Positions 9,626 to 18,694 of a stretch of DNA of 64,000 nucleotides are shown here, in pieces. A program made the translations under genes and the position numbers. Positions within the stretch are counted from its first letter, which is position 1. Every line of letters begins with the position of its first letter. This DNA comes from Vibrio sp. JPW-9-11-11 (GTDB lineage Bacteria > Pseudomonadota > Gammaproteobacteria > Enterobacterales > Vibrionaceae): positions 372,001-436,000 of the forward strand of contig NZ_SZQJ01000036.1 of the NCBI RefSeq assembly GCF_013369335.1, read 5' to 3'. A model generated the notes under the pieces. The model did not search any database. It had not been told where the DNA came from and saw nothing but the letters and a program-made list of their open reading frames with translations.

Positions 9626-9883
9626 ATGTTCAATAAACTAAAGGCCAGCCTACTAGACGTACTCGATTTTCAGTCTCGGGTGTGGGTGGTGAGCGTATTT
9701 GCGGGCGAGCACAAAGGCGAGTCGTATGTCGTCAACGAAGATAGCTTTACCGAACCGATGCAGTGGATGAAGCGCAAAGGTTATAGTGAGCGCATGATTC
9801 AGCAGATCGAGAAGATGCCGCGTTCTCAAGTGAAAGAGTTTGAGCTTGAAACCGTCAAACATCGATTAATGAGAGTAAAGTGA
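9626..9883 (+). CDS. Conserved-looking small hypothetical protein
   Basis: An 85-residue basic soluble protein with no signal or membrane segment. It starts 13 bases after the LysE gene and is followed 20 bases later by ybjQ, so it is probably in the same transcript. Aromatic and charged residues are spread along its length ([22 protein letters not shown]). I do not recognise the family. Confidence 0.65.
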   Translation: MFNKLKASLLDVLDFQSRVWVVSVFAGEHKGESYVVNEDSFTEPMQWMKRKGYSERMIQQIEKMPRSQVKEFELETVKHRLMRVK

Positions 9884-9903
9884 ACCGCAAAAAGGAGTCT
9901 TTC

Positions 9904-10224
9904 ATGATAAAAACCACTACTTCAGTTGTAGAAGGTCGCCCGGTTCAAGATTATTTGGGTGTGGTCGTTGGAGAAGCGATTTTAGGGGCCAATATCTTTA
10001 AAGATATGTTTGGTGCGATTCGTGATGTGGTCGGCGGCCGCTCAGGGGCTTACGAGCAAGAGATGGGGCGAGCCCGTGAAATTGCGTTCCAAGAAATGGA
10101 AGCTAGGGCACGAGATCTCGGCGCGGACGGTATCGTCGGCATCGACATTGATTATGAAGTGGTCGGAAAAGGCGGCAGCATGATGATGGTCAGTGTTAGC
10201 GGCACAGCGGTGAAGTTTAAATAA
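9904..10224 (+). CDS. ybjQ: YbjQ family (UPF0145) protein
   Basis: A 106-residue protein matching the YbjQ fold: [30 protein letters not shown] start, the RSGAYEQEM turn, and the [17 protein letters not shown] core ending in a small beta strand. Family length is about 107. The ATG at 9904 follows AAGGAG with a 7-base spacer. YbjQ proteins form pentamers sometimes annotated as heavy-metal-binding; the role is not established. Confidence 0.88.
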   Translation: MIKTTTSVVEGRPVQDYLGVVVGEAILGANIFKDMFGAIRDVVGGRSGAYEQEMGRAREIAFQEMEARARDLGADGIVGIDIDYEVVGKGGSMMMVSVSGTAVKFK

Positions 10225-10306
10225 CACTATCGTGATGGCCTGCTTTGCGGTCTAATGGCCGCAATCGCTCGGGTTATCGGGTGTTAGCAGTTATAAGGAA
10301 AAGAGT

Positions 10307-10774
10307 TTGAACAAAATTTGGGTCGATGCAGACGCCTGCCCAGTGGTCGTCAGAGACATTCTGTACCGCGCCGCAGAGCGAACTGGGGTTGAGGTGACTC
10401 TGGTCGCCAATCAGTTTATTCGTACACCAGCCTCTAACAAAGTGACCATGCTTCAAGTGCAAGCCGGGTTTGACGTAGCAGACAATGAAATCGTGAAACG
10501 CTGCCAAGCGGGTGATCTTATTATTACCAGTGATATCCCCCTTGCCGATGAGATCATCACTAAAGGCGCCCATGCGCTGAGTCCGCGTGGTGAGATGTTT
10601 AGCAAAGAAAACATCAAATCTCGCTTGAATATCCGTGACTTTATGGAAACCATGCGCAGTAGTGGCATTCAAACGGGCGGGCCTGCGCCACTGAACCAGG
10701 CAGACAGGCAACAGTTTGCTAATCACCTCGACAAGTGGTTAGTGCATTGGCAACGCGCGCAAAAACAAGCTTAA
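10307..10774 (+). CDS. yaiI: YaiI/YqxD family (UPF0178, DUF188) protein
   Basis: A 155-residue protein with the family N-terminus [16 protein letters not shown], the PIN-like acidic positions ([16 protein letters not shown]) and the C-terminal [15 protein letters not shown] segment. The start is TTG at 10307 with AAGGAA five bases upstream. The LysR gene begins three bases after the stop. A nuclease-like fold is inferred for the family; its biological role is unknown. Confidence 0.9.
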   Translation: MNKIWVDADACPVVVRDILYRAAERTGVEVTLVANQFIRTPASNKVTMLQVQAGFDVADNEIVKRCQAGDLIITSDIPLADEIITKGAHALSPRGEMFSKENIKSRLNIRDFMETMRSSGIQTGGPAPLNQADRQQFANHLDKWLVHWQRAQKQA

Positions 10775-10777
10775 TCT

Positions 10778-11743
10778 ATGGCATTGGTCAACCAGCTTTC
10801 ATTGTTTATCGACGTGGTTCAGCAAGGCTCCTTTACCAAGGCCGCCGCGCTGCACGATATGGACAATTCGTCACTATCCAAGCAGATAAAAAAGCTTGAG
10901 ACGGCGCTCGGTGTTCAGTTGCTCAATCGTTCGACTCGCTCTTTTTCCCTCACCCCAGCAGGCGAAGAAATTTTAGAGCAGGCTTACAGCTTAGTCGGAA
11001 CCTTGGATCAGGTTCAATCGATAGCCGACTCCTATCAAGTGGAGCCGAAAGGACGCATCCGGGTTACTGCTCCCTATCATATAGGCCAGAATCATTTACA
11101 ACCTGTGATCAGTCAGTTCATGCGCCGCTATCCTGATGTTGAAATAGAACTGCTGCTTGACGATAAGCGATCCGATATTATTTCAGACCATTTTGATGTC
11201 GCTTTCCGATTGGGTAGGTTGGATGACTCTAGCTTGATTGCCAAGAAAGTCGCCGATATTCGAGCCGTGATTTTGGCGTCGGAGAGCTTTCTCGACCAAT
11301 ATGGCGAACCGCAAACACCAGAGCAACTGGCTCTACTACCATCGGTGTTATACAGCAATCGTGAGTTCGTGGTGGATACCATGCGTTTGAGTGAGCGCCC
11401 GGGCGAGCGAGAGACATCGGCGTATAAAATGCGTGGTCAGTATAAAGTCAATGATGTGACGACATTAATTGCCGCGGCACGAGACGGTTTGGGTTATGTC
11501 ATGATTTCGTCGTCCAACTTGAATCGACCTATTGCTGAGATGCAGCTCAAGCCTCTACTCACAAACCACACACTCTCTTATCCAGGCCTTGCGCTCTATG
11601 CCTTATACCCACACCGAAAGCAGACGGCCTTAGTTAAAGCCTTTATCTCCGCTGTGCAAAACCATATTGGCACACCACCGATTTGGGAGAAAAACATCCC
11701 TGGATTCAATCACTTCTATCGTGCCACCGACAGCGAGCGTTAG
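10778..11743 (+). CDS. LysR-family transcriptional regulator
   Basis: A 321-residue regulator with an N-terminal winged helix-turn-helix (GSFTKAAALHDMDNSSLSKQIKKLE, about residues 18-43) and a LysR substrate-binding domain from about residue 90. It has the CrgA-like arrangement (GRIRVTAPYHIG, DVAFRLGRLDDSSL) seen in regulators of detoxification genes. It directly follows yaiI, so its target may be elsewhere. Ligand unknown. Confidence 0.9.
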   Translation: MALVNQLSLFIDVVQQGSFTKAAALHDMDNSSLSKQIKKLETALGVQLLNRSTRSFSLTPAGEEILEQAYSLVGTLDQVQSIADSYQVEPKGRIRVTAPYHIGQNHLQPVISQFMRRYPDVEIELLLDDKRSDIISDHFDVAFRLGRLDDSSLIAKKVADIRAVILASESFLDQYGEPQTPEQLALLPSVLYSNREFVVDTMRLSERPGERETSAYKMRGQYKVNDVTTLIAAARDGLGYVMISSSNLNRPIAEMQLKPLLTNHTLSYPGLALYALYPHRKQTALVKAFISAVQNHIGTPPIWEKNIPGFNHFYRATDSER

Positions 11744-11855
11744 CTTGCAAAAGTTTCATGTCAGTAAGTGCTATGGATCGCTTTAATGATTCTCTTTCAT
11801 TGCTATGGTTAAAAAGTAGTCAGTAGAACCGTTTAGTAAATAGGAAGGTGCACAT

Positions 11856-12095
11856 ATGCTTGGTGAAGACCACTCACTGTTGAAAGAGTTTCCAGAGTAC
11901 AAACAAACCATCCTCACGTTATCCCAAAGCGATGAGGGGTTTGAAAGCTTGATGAGAGAATATAACCAGCTCGATAAAGATATCCGTAAACTCGAGATGC
12001 GCGACTCGCCTATCAGCGATCAAGAAATGCTATTGATGAAGCATAATCGCGCCGAGATGAAAGATAAGCTGCATTACTATCTGGTTGCCAAATAA
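11856..12095 (+). CDS. YdcH-like DUF465 protein
   Basis: A 79-residue, highly charged helical protein with the DUF465 pattern: HSLLKEFPEYK start, a central LDKDIRKLE segment and a C-terminal LLMKHNRAEMKDKLHYYL helix. The family is small, cytoplasmic and of unknown function. It has its own intergenic region before and a strong terminator after. Confidence 0.85.
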   Translation: MLGEDHSLLKEFPEYKQTILTLSQSDEGFESLMREYNQLDKDIRKLEMRDSPISDQEMLLMKHNRAEMKDKLHYYLVAK

Positions 12096-12130
12096 ATTGA
12101 GTGGCTGACATCCGCAACAAAGATTAACAG

Positions 12131-12153
12131 GGGGAGCGCGATGCTCCCTTTTT
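12131..12153 (+). terminator. Terminator of the YdcH-like gene
   Basis: GGGAGC-GCGAT-GCTCCC hairpin followed by TTTTT. Confidence 0.88.
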
Positions 12154-12368
12154 GCACTCTCTTAGTATTGTGAAAGAAGAGTGCGCGGAACAACCCCACC
12201 CATCTCACACCGATACGTTATAAAGCATGACCTTGTTGCACGTAATTTGCGTCGACCTCTCGTTTTAATCTTGCCACTCATATTGATTCAGACTGTCACA
12301 TATTCATAACATTGATGTAAAGCATATGCTCTAAATTCATGCCTTCAAACGACAACAAGGATAACAGG

Positions 12369-13694
12369 ATGAATATAAAGCAGTTTGCCTGCGTCATGGC
12401 TTCCATTTGGGTGGCTCCGGCTTTGGCGGATACAGATCTTTACCTCACCAATAACTCGGGCGAGGCTTTGACGATTCAGGTCAGTCATGAAGGCAGTGAT
12501 TTGTTGAGCTATGGGCAAGAGTGGCAGCAGCACACGCAAACACTCGGGCCTTGGGAAACCAAGCAAGTGATGAGCTTTAATCGTTGGGAAGGGGTTAAGG
12601 CAGGCGAGACCTACCGTTTTGAGACCGTGGTGTCTAACCCCCGCGGTGAAAGTGTTACCCTTCAGCAAGTGATGGAAGGCCATTGGTATAACTCAAGCAT
12701 CGAGTACGGTGTGTCTGCGGCGGATGTTCCCCTTGCTTTGCAAAACGATCGCCAAGTGCATAGGTACACCAGTCATTCTTTCGGTCAAGGTGAGGCAGAA
12801 TTGGCGTTTAAGTCGGTGAACACCGCCCGCTACGACGATCTTTACTACACCATTACCCCGCAAAAAGTCGACGAAGTGGTGGAGGCCAACCCCGAGACAC
12901 TTAAAATCATGACCTACAACATTTGGGCGTTGCCCGCGATTGCGTCGCATATCGATGACCGTTTCGACTTGATCCCTGATTATGTGAAGGGGTACGACGT
13001 TATTGCGCTGCAGGAGGTGTTCGCTAGCGGGCGCGAGGCCTTCTTGCGTGAACTGGCGAAAGAGTATCCGTACCAAACAAAGATGCTCGATAAAGCGGGA
13101 TTTAATATCCACGATGGTGGGGTGATGATCGTCAGTCGCTATCCTATCGTCAATCAAGCGCAATACGTGTTTCCAGATTGCACAGGAACAGACTGCTTTG
13201 CAGATAAAGGGGTGAACTACGCAGAAGTGATTAAAGGTGGTAAGGCTTACCATGTGTTTGCCACGCATACCGCCTCGTATGACACCGATACCGCCCGCGA
13301 CTATCGTCAGCGGCAGTTCAAGCAGATGCGTCAGATGGCGCAATCGCTTGACATCCCGCGTGGCGAAACCGTGGTATATAGCGGCGACTTTAACGTCAAT
13401 AAACGTAAGTTCCCCGGAGACTATCAGCAGATGATCGCCAACTTGAGTGCGGTTGAACCTAGCTACTCGGGTTACACCGCCTCAACGTTTGACCCGCGTA
13501 TTAACGATTTCGCCGGCGAGCCGATGTCCGGTGGTGAGAACGTCGAGTATTTAGACTATGTGATGGTTAGTAACGAGTATCTCATCAAGGCTGAAAACAA
13601 CAACCGCGTTGATGTCCCTCGCTCCACTGATGAGCGGTTATGGCAACACTATAATCTCTCAGACCATTTCCCGGTGACGGCGGTCATTGAGTAA
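12369..13694 (+). CDS. Secreted sphingomyelinase C (neutral sphingomyelin phosphodiesterase)
   Basis: A 441-residue exported enzyme. The signal peptide ends about PALA-D (residue 20). An N-terminal beta domain (about 21-165) precedes an exonuclease/endonuclease/phosphatase fold. The catalytic set is visible: Asn in MTYNIWALP, Glu in ALQEVF, the FATHTAS strand, SGDFNVN, and the general-base His433 in LSDHFPV. Secreted enzymes of this family cleave sphingomyelin to ceramide and phosphocholine and are often hemolytic. The ATG at 12369 is preferred over 12339 because it gives a normal signal peptide. The stop overlaps the next start as TAATG. Confidence 0.9.
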   Translation: MNIKQFACVMASIWVAPALADTDLYLTNNSGEALTIQVSHEGSDLLSYGQEWQQHTQTLGPWETKQVMSFNRWEGVKAGETYRFETVVSNPRGESVTLQQVMEGHWYNSSIEYGVSAADVPLALQNDRQVHRYTSHSFGQGEAELAFKSVNTARYDDLYYTITPQKVDEVVEANPETLKIMTYNIWALPAIASHIDDRFDLIPDYVKGYDVIALQEVFASGREAFLRELAKEYPYQTKMLDKAGFNIHDGGVMIVSRYPIVNQAQYVFPDCTGTDCFADKGVNYAEVIKGGKAYHVFATHTASYDTDTARDYRQRQFKQMRQMAQSLDIPRGETVVYSGDFNVNKRKFPGDYQQMIANLSAVEPSYSGYTASTFDPRINDFAGEPMSGGENVEYLDYVMVSNEYLIKAENNNRVDVPRSTDERLWQHYNLSDHFPVTAVIE

Positions 13695-14635
13695 TGCTGC
13701 GCCTATTGATGGTTCTCATGCTCGCCCTGTTGGCGAGCATGATCACTTGGTGGGGTGTCGAGCCGCAAAGGCAAGTTGCTGACACCCAGCAAACGTCTTT
13801 TTCTGATACCAACGCGAGTTTAAGCACTGTGCGTAAGGCTGAGCAACGCTCTGGCCGAGTTCAAGACAATGTGCCTGTCTCGGACGATGATTTATCACGG
13901 CAACTCGCGACATTGAAGGGCCGAGCTCTGCGACAACAGCTCGAGTCATTCTGGCTCGCCTGCCGAAGTGAGCATAATTGCTCACAACAGCTCGTCGAAC
14001 TTGACTCAACGTTGGCACCTGAACTTTATTCATTGCTCGCCAACTATCCGCAACTCAAACGTCAGTGGCAGCTCACTATGGGCTCGCTTGAACTGTCACA
14101 GTTATCAAGTGTGGGTGAGAGGGTCGCTGAGGTGAAACTGCAAGCAGAGCAGGTTTGGGGACAAGACGCGCATCGACTCTTAGCCGATGAGCTTGCTCTA
14201 TACGACTTTACGCTCGAGGCGCAAGCGCTAAATGCCGTCAGCGCCGAAGAGTACGTGGCTCAATATCAGCAACTGCTTGAGCGTTGGCAACACAACCACA
14301 CTACCTTGGGCCTAGTGAGTGAGTTGGCCACATTTGAAAAGGCGATAAGTCTGATGCCGCTGACGTATACATGGCCACAAAGGCAACAAGTGGTCGAGCA
14401 ACTGTCATCGCTCTATTTAACGCCAGCGCAAGCGAGTGAGATTGCAACCCGAGAGCAGCAAGTTGCGACTCAGACGCAGCAAGTTGCCGATTATCAGACA
14501 CAACTCGCACAACTCAAACAGACACTCAATGCCGAGCGAGACATCGTTCATGGTCAGATGAGTGATGCCCAATGGCAACACTATTACCAGCAACAGGTCG
14601 AACGGTTTCGACGTCAGTTTTTTAGCAGTAACTAA
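13694..14635 (+). CDS. Lipase-chaperone-like (LifO/Lif family) membrane-anchored foldase
   Basis: A 313-residue protein with one N-terminal membrane helix (about 1-20), a polar linker to about 70, and an all-helical, Gln-rich remainder. The order of segments resembles lipase-specific foldases: a weak LRQQLESFWLAC stretch where Lif has its RxxFDY motif, then a helix like QVWGQDAHRLLADELALYDFTLEAQAL, and a final Gln/Arg coiled region. The canonical RxxFDY is not preserved. It overlaps the sphingomyelinase stop by one base (TAATG), so the likely client is that enzyme rather than a lipase. Alternative: an unrelated helical periplasmic protein. Confidence 0.6.
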   Translation: MLRLLMVLMLALLASMITWWGVEPQRQVADTQQTSFSDTNASLSTVRKAEQRSGRVQDNVPVSDDDLSRQLATLKGRALRQQLESFWLACRSEHNCSQQLVELDSTLAPELYSLLANYPQLKRQWQLTMGSLELSQLSSVGERVAEVKLQAEQVWGQDAHRLLADELALYDFTLEAQALNAVSAEEYVAQYQQLLERWQHNHTTLGLVSELATFEKAISLMPLTYTWPQRQQVVEQLSSLYLTPAQASEIATREQQVATQTQQVADYQTQLAQLKQTLNAERDIVHGQMSDAQWQHYYQQQVERFRRQFFSSN

Positions 14636-14790
14636 TTGTTAAATAAGTGTTTAATACAAACGATTGCTTAGTGATAGCAGCAAAAGATTTCTGGACCAGA
14701 GTCTAGTTCCTACGTGATGTTATTTTAGTCACTAGATTGATATTTGTTATAACCCGCCGACCAAATATTATTAAAAACAGAGGGTTAATA

Positions 14791-17187
14791 ATGAAACAAC
14801 GTCAATGGGCTGTCACCAAGTTGACCGCCGCAATGCTGCTTAGTGGGTGGAGTCTTGCCGCTCAAGCGCAGCAGCCGTGCCAGTATCAAGATTTGGTGGC
14901 TTCTCCACAGTGGGTGACACAAGTGGCCAACGCCGATTCATCGTGTTATGCCTCTTGGTTTAACGCACCGACCGAAGCCGCACATAGCTTATATAGTGAA
15001 TCGTCATTGACGCCGCTGGTCAACTCGCTCACCCAAGCCGTCACTGATTATCGCGGGGAATCGCAACAGGCGCAGCGTATTGCCAATATGAGTGAGTTAC
15101 TCAAGGCGGCGTATTACGCTCGTTATGCCACGCGAGATCAACATGGGTACTTCTCATCCGATTTTAGCCGCACTATCGCTCAAGTATCGTTGCAGTTTAT
15201 TCGTTCACCGCACGCTAAGTTGCAAGGTCGTGAGCAGGTACAAGCCATGTCATCCATGACTTTGTTGGTCGACAGTGTTAAGCAACTGCCGGTGACGTTG
15301 GAGGCGATGCTAACACTGCTAGAGACATTTGATCGCAGCAATAGCGAAAATTTGCAGTATGTGGATGGACTAAACAACCTGTTTCGAGCTATGAGTGGCC
15401 ATGTTGCTCGAGATGAGTTCTACGCCGCGTTGGTATCGAATCCCAGCTACTTAAACCGTTTGCAACGCTTTGTTGACAATAACATCTGGGCGATGGGGAG
15501 CGACGCGGAGTTCCTTGTTTACAACGCGGTGCGTGAAACTGGGCGATTGTTGGCAGGGCGCAATACTCAACTGAATCAACAAGTCATGCCGTTTCTCGAA
15601 CGTATCCTGAGCCGTTATCCGCTTGGTTCTGAGCAAGAAAAGCTGTGGATCGGGGCCGCGGAAATGGTGGCACACTATGCACCAGACAAAGCACGCCAGC
15701 TCAACATTGCAGCGAGTAAGGCGCAGTTAGAACAGCGTTTGTTGGCCCATCGATTCGAATGCAACGGTCCAGCGATCATTCGCTCGCAGAATTTGACAGA
15801 CCAACAAGCAGAGCAAGCCTGCCAGATTCTCAATGAGCAAGAACAGCACTTTCACCAAGTGGTCAACTCGGGGCACGTTCCAGTCGCGGATGACGTCAAC
15901 AATCGGGTTGAGGTGGTAGTGTGGCAAGACAACGCTGCATACACCACTTACTCAAATTTTCTGTTTGGTAACAGCACCGATAACGGGGGACAGTACTTAG
16001 AAGGGGATCCGAGTGCACAGGGCAACATAGCGCGATTCTTAGCTTATCGTTACGCCAGTGACGAACTTGCGATCCTTAACCTAGAGCACGAGTATGTACA
16101 CTATCTTGATGGCCGTTTTAATCTGTATGGGGGGTTCAATCAAACCCTGAGTGAGGGCCATATTGTCTGGTGGTTAGAGGGCTTTGCAGAGTACATGCAT
16201 TACCAGAAAGATTATCAGGCTGCGCTTGATCTGATCGGCTCGCAAAATTTATCACTGAGTGAGGTGTTTGCCACCAACTACCAGCACGACGTGAATCGTA
16301 TTTATCGCTGGGGCTACTTAGCGGTGCGCTTTATGTTCGAACAGCACCCTAGTGAAGTTGAGCGCTTATTACTATTGGCACGTCGTGGTGACTATTCGGC
16401 TTGGGCTCGTGAGGTGAAAGCGTTGGGCTTTGCACTCGAGCAAGAGTTTAGCGTTTGGCTAGAAGAGGTCGCGCAGCCTGCAAGTGGTGACAAGGACACG
16501 GACCAAGGTGAGAAACCAGAAACAGATTCGCACCAGCCGTTTGCCCTAAATCAAACCCAAAGTTTTGCCGCAACCGCCTATCAAGAGCGGCTGTTTTACG
16601 TTGATGTGCCAGAAGGAACAGAGCAGTTCCAAGTGTCGATAACTGGCGACGGCGACGCGGATCTTTACGCGAGCTACCAGCAAGTGGCGCACTACTATGA
16701 CTTCCAGATCTCGGAGTACCAGCAGGGCAGCGAGGAAGTGATCGTATTCAAGCCACAAGCCAATGGTTTGATAGCTCCAGGTCGCTACTATTTCAGTTTA
16801 ACGGCTCGTGAAGCGTTCAATGAGGTTGAAGTCACCACGTACGCAAAAAACAAACACGCAGTACATAGCGATGAACGAACTCCAATTGTGCTAGAAAACA
16901 GTCAAGCAAAAGCGCTCAGCATAGATAACGTTCGCTATGCAGGTTTGTATGTCAGTCAACCAGGGACAGTCAGAGTCTGGTTGAAAGGTCTGCAACCGCA
17001 ACAAGCGCCGGTAGAGATGTTTGTTGGTCTTACGGGCTGGGCGTCTAAGCAGCAGTTTGACTTGAGCACTCAAGGTCAAGGAGAGTCGCAATACTTAGAG
17101 TTTGACGTCGAGCGCGCTGGGTATGTCCATTTCACAATTTCTGCCCAGCAAACGGGTAGTATGGTTGAGCTTTTTGCCGCCTATTAG
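14791..17187 (+). CDS. Secreted microbial collagenase (peptidase M9)
   Basis: A 798-residue exported metalloprotease. The signal peptide ends near AAQA-QQP. An M9 N-terminal activator region (about 25-300) is followed by the catalytic domain with the zinc site H433-E-x-x-H437 and the gluzincin Glu463 in WWLEGFAEY. After an acidic linker at about 570-585 come two beta-rich parts: a prepeptidase-C-terminal (PPC) domain (about 590-690) and a shorter similar module to the end. Such domains bind collagen or are removed on maturation. The ATG at 14791 is chosen for the signal peptide. It lies behind sphingomyelinase but with 155 bases of spacing, so it may have its own promoter. Confidence 0.92.
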   Translation: MKQRQWAVTKLTAAMLLSGWSLAAQAQQPCQYQDLVASPQWVTQVANADSSCYASWFNAPTEAAHSLYSESSLTPLVNSLTQAVTDYRGESQQAQRIANMSELLKAAYYARYATRDQHGYFSSDFSRTIAQVSLQFIRSPHAKLQGREQVQAMSSMTLLVDSVKQLPVTLEAMLTLLETFDRSNSENLQYVDGLNNLFRAMSGHVARDEFYAALVSNPSYLNRLQRFVDNNIWAMGSDAEFLVYNAVRETGRLLAGRNTQLNQQVMPFLERILSRYPLGSEQEKLWIGAAEMVAHYAPDKARQLNIAASKAQLEQRLLAHRFECNGPAIIRSQNLTDQQAEQACQILNEQEQHFHQVVNSGHVPVADDVNNRVEVVVWQDNAAYTTYSNFLFGNSTDNGGQYLEGDPSAQGNIARFLAYRYASDELAILNLEHEYVHYLDGRFNLYGGFNQTLSEGHIVWWLEGFAEYMHYQKDYQAALDLIGSQNLSLSEVFATNYQHDVNRIYRWGYLAVRFMFEQHPSEVERLLLLARRGDYSAWAREVKALGFALEQEFSVWLEEVAQPASGDKDTDQGEKPETDSHQPFALNQTQSFAATAYQERLFYVDVPEGTEQFQVSITGDGDADLYASYQQVAHYYDFQISEYQQGSEEVIVFKPQANGLIAPGRYYFSLTAREAFNEVEVTTYAKNKHAVHSDERTPIVLENSQAKALSIDNVRYAGLYVSQPGTVRVWLKGLQPQQAPVEMFVGLTGWASKQQFDLSTQGQGESQYLEFDVERAGYVHFTISAQQTGSMVELFAAY

Positions 17188-17204
17188 GCGCTGAGCTTTA
17201 GGTT

Positions 17205-17228
17205 AAGGAGCGGAGTTTTTCGCTCCTT
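17205..17228 (+). terminator. Hairpin after the collagenase gene
   Basis: AAGGAGCG (17205-17212) pairs with CGCTCCTT (17221-17228). The T run is in the loop rather than after the stem, so termination is plausible but not certain. Confidence 0.5.
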
Positions 17229-17449
17229 AGTCGATCATTTCATAAAACCCTCAATAGTGGATATTAAATCTAGGATTGCTAATTTAGGCAAAATTAATGG
17301 CCTAAACTTTTGTGTTAGACAGTGATCTTGAGCAGGAAAATCGTTCAAAAACGCATCGTTTTTGTTTCGTTCATCGATGAAGCTGATAGGTTGGTATTGG
17401 TAAGAGCAAAAGCTCTACTACTGATAATTATTACAACAAGGAGCATTCT

Positions 17450-18643
17450 ATGCGACCGACTTTTTCTATCAGCTTAATGCTTGCAACGGCAGTGGTTGGC
17501 TTTCAGGCCAATGCAACCTCAGGTGATCTTACGTCTCTCGACACTGCGTCTAGAGCGGAAACGATCGCTCAACAAAAACAGCAGCTCGCGCTTCAGTTTA
17601 GTCAGCGCTACGCGAGCTTAGAATCGAGCTTGAAACAGCAGATAAACCCAGATCAACTCTCAGCGTCCGTCACTGAAATCCAAGCGGCCCAACCTTACTC
17701 AAAGTTTAGTCGTCAGTTGCAGCAAGCTGACCAAGAGTATCGGTCGATAAAAGGTTTGCAGGAGTTCAGTGATGCTTTGATTGAGCTGCGTCTTGCCGAC
17801 GCCTCGATGATTGATCAATGGAAGCAAGGTGAAAGTCCTTTGTTTGCTTTTGAGCCAGCGGGCGACGACTCAAATTGGCAATATGTGGAAGCGTATGACG
17901 TGTACGGACAATTGCATCAGCTCGATGTCTATCAGATGCCCGACGTCCCGGTACTGGTTGTCGACAGCAACGGTGCCGAGGAGCTGCGTGCAGGGCTGCA
18001 AGCGATGCAGTCGGAAATGCAGCGATTGGGCCAAGCGACTCAACTCACAACAGATGAACCCGTACATAAAGCCAAAACTCACCGCTTGCAACGCTCAGCG
18101 ATGACGGCGGATGTACAACCCTTGAACACAACACAACTGACCAAGATCCGTCTTAATGACGACCAAGAGCCGTGGATTTCTGGCAAAGCGGAAGTGTACG
18201 CGATCATTACCGGTGTCGACCCTAGCCGAGATGAGCCGCAAATCGACTTAGTTGAAATGCCTTACCTAGATTATGACGGACAAGACTATTATCCTGGGCA
18301 AACGATAATTCTGTGGCCTCGTTACCGCTGGGGAGCGGTGGATATGATCTTGATGGAGCAAGATGACGGCACGGATTACAAAGAGTTGGCCAAATTATTA
18401 GTACAAGCGGCGGAAGAGATCTTAAAAATGATCCCAGATCCGGAAGTGCAGGGCTATGCGATTATCGCCCAAATCACAGGTAAGATCATCGATGTGATTC
18501 CCGATGGCTTGCTCACCAATGATGATGATTATGTCGACGTTTATTATACGCTGATGCAAAACACCAGCTACATCGACCGTCCAGGTGCGGGTGGTAACGC
18601 GACAGCCAGTTTTGAACCTGTCACGATTAACCCCTCCGAGTAA
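17450..18643 (+). CDS. Exported protein, DUF3103-like
   Basis: A 397-residue protein with a signal peptide ending about NATS. A Gln-rich helical region (about 35-110) is followed by a beta-rich C-terminal part rich in Asp/Tyr (YLDYDGQDYYPGQ, WPRYRWGAVDM) and a terminal helical segment (KELAKLLVQAAEEILKMI). It resembles exported DUF3103 proteins from Vibrio, but I give that family name from memory only. The neighbours are secreted degradative enzymes. A strong ribosome site (AACAAGGAG) precedes the ATG. Function unknown. Confidence 0.65.
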   Translation: MRPTFSISLMLATAVVGFQANATSGDLTSLDTASRAETIAQQKQQLALQFSQRYASLESSLKQQINPDQLSASVTEIQAAQPYSKFSRQLQQADQEYRSIKGLQEFSDALIELRLADASMIDQWKQGESPLFAFEPAGDDSNWQYVEAYDVYGQLHQLDVYQMPDVPVLVVDSNGAEELRAGLQAMQSEMQRLGQATQLTTDEPVHKAKTHRLQRSAMTADVQPLNTTQLTKIRLNDDQEPWISGKAEVYAIITGVDPSRDEPQIDLVEMPYLDYDGQDYYPGQTIILWPRYRWGAVDMILMEQDDGTDYKELAKLLVQAAEEILKMIPDPEVQGYAIIAQITGKIIDVIPDGLLTNDDDYVDVYYTLMQNTSYIDRPGAGGNATASFEPVTINPSE

Positions 18644-18650
18644 TTTAATC

Positions 18651-18679
18651 AGAGAAGGCCTTACGCCTTCTCTTTTCTT
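18651..18679 (+). terminator. Terminator after the DUF3103-like gene
   Basis: Nine-bp stem AGAGAAGGC/GCCTTCTCT with a 5-base loop, followed by TTTCTT. Confidence 0.85.
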
Positions 18680-18694
18680 ATGACGGCGAAAGGG

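Noticed and set aside
10274..10726. Open frame of 150 codons opposite yaiI
   Set aside because: The plus-strand product matches the YaiI family; the opposite frame has no recognisable feature.
12693..13343. Open frame of 216 codons on the minus strand
   Set aside because: Antisense to the sphingomyelinase, whose catalytic motifs are clear; composition (many His/Arg/Val) is that of a shadow frame.
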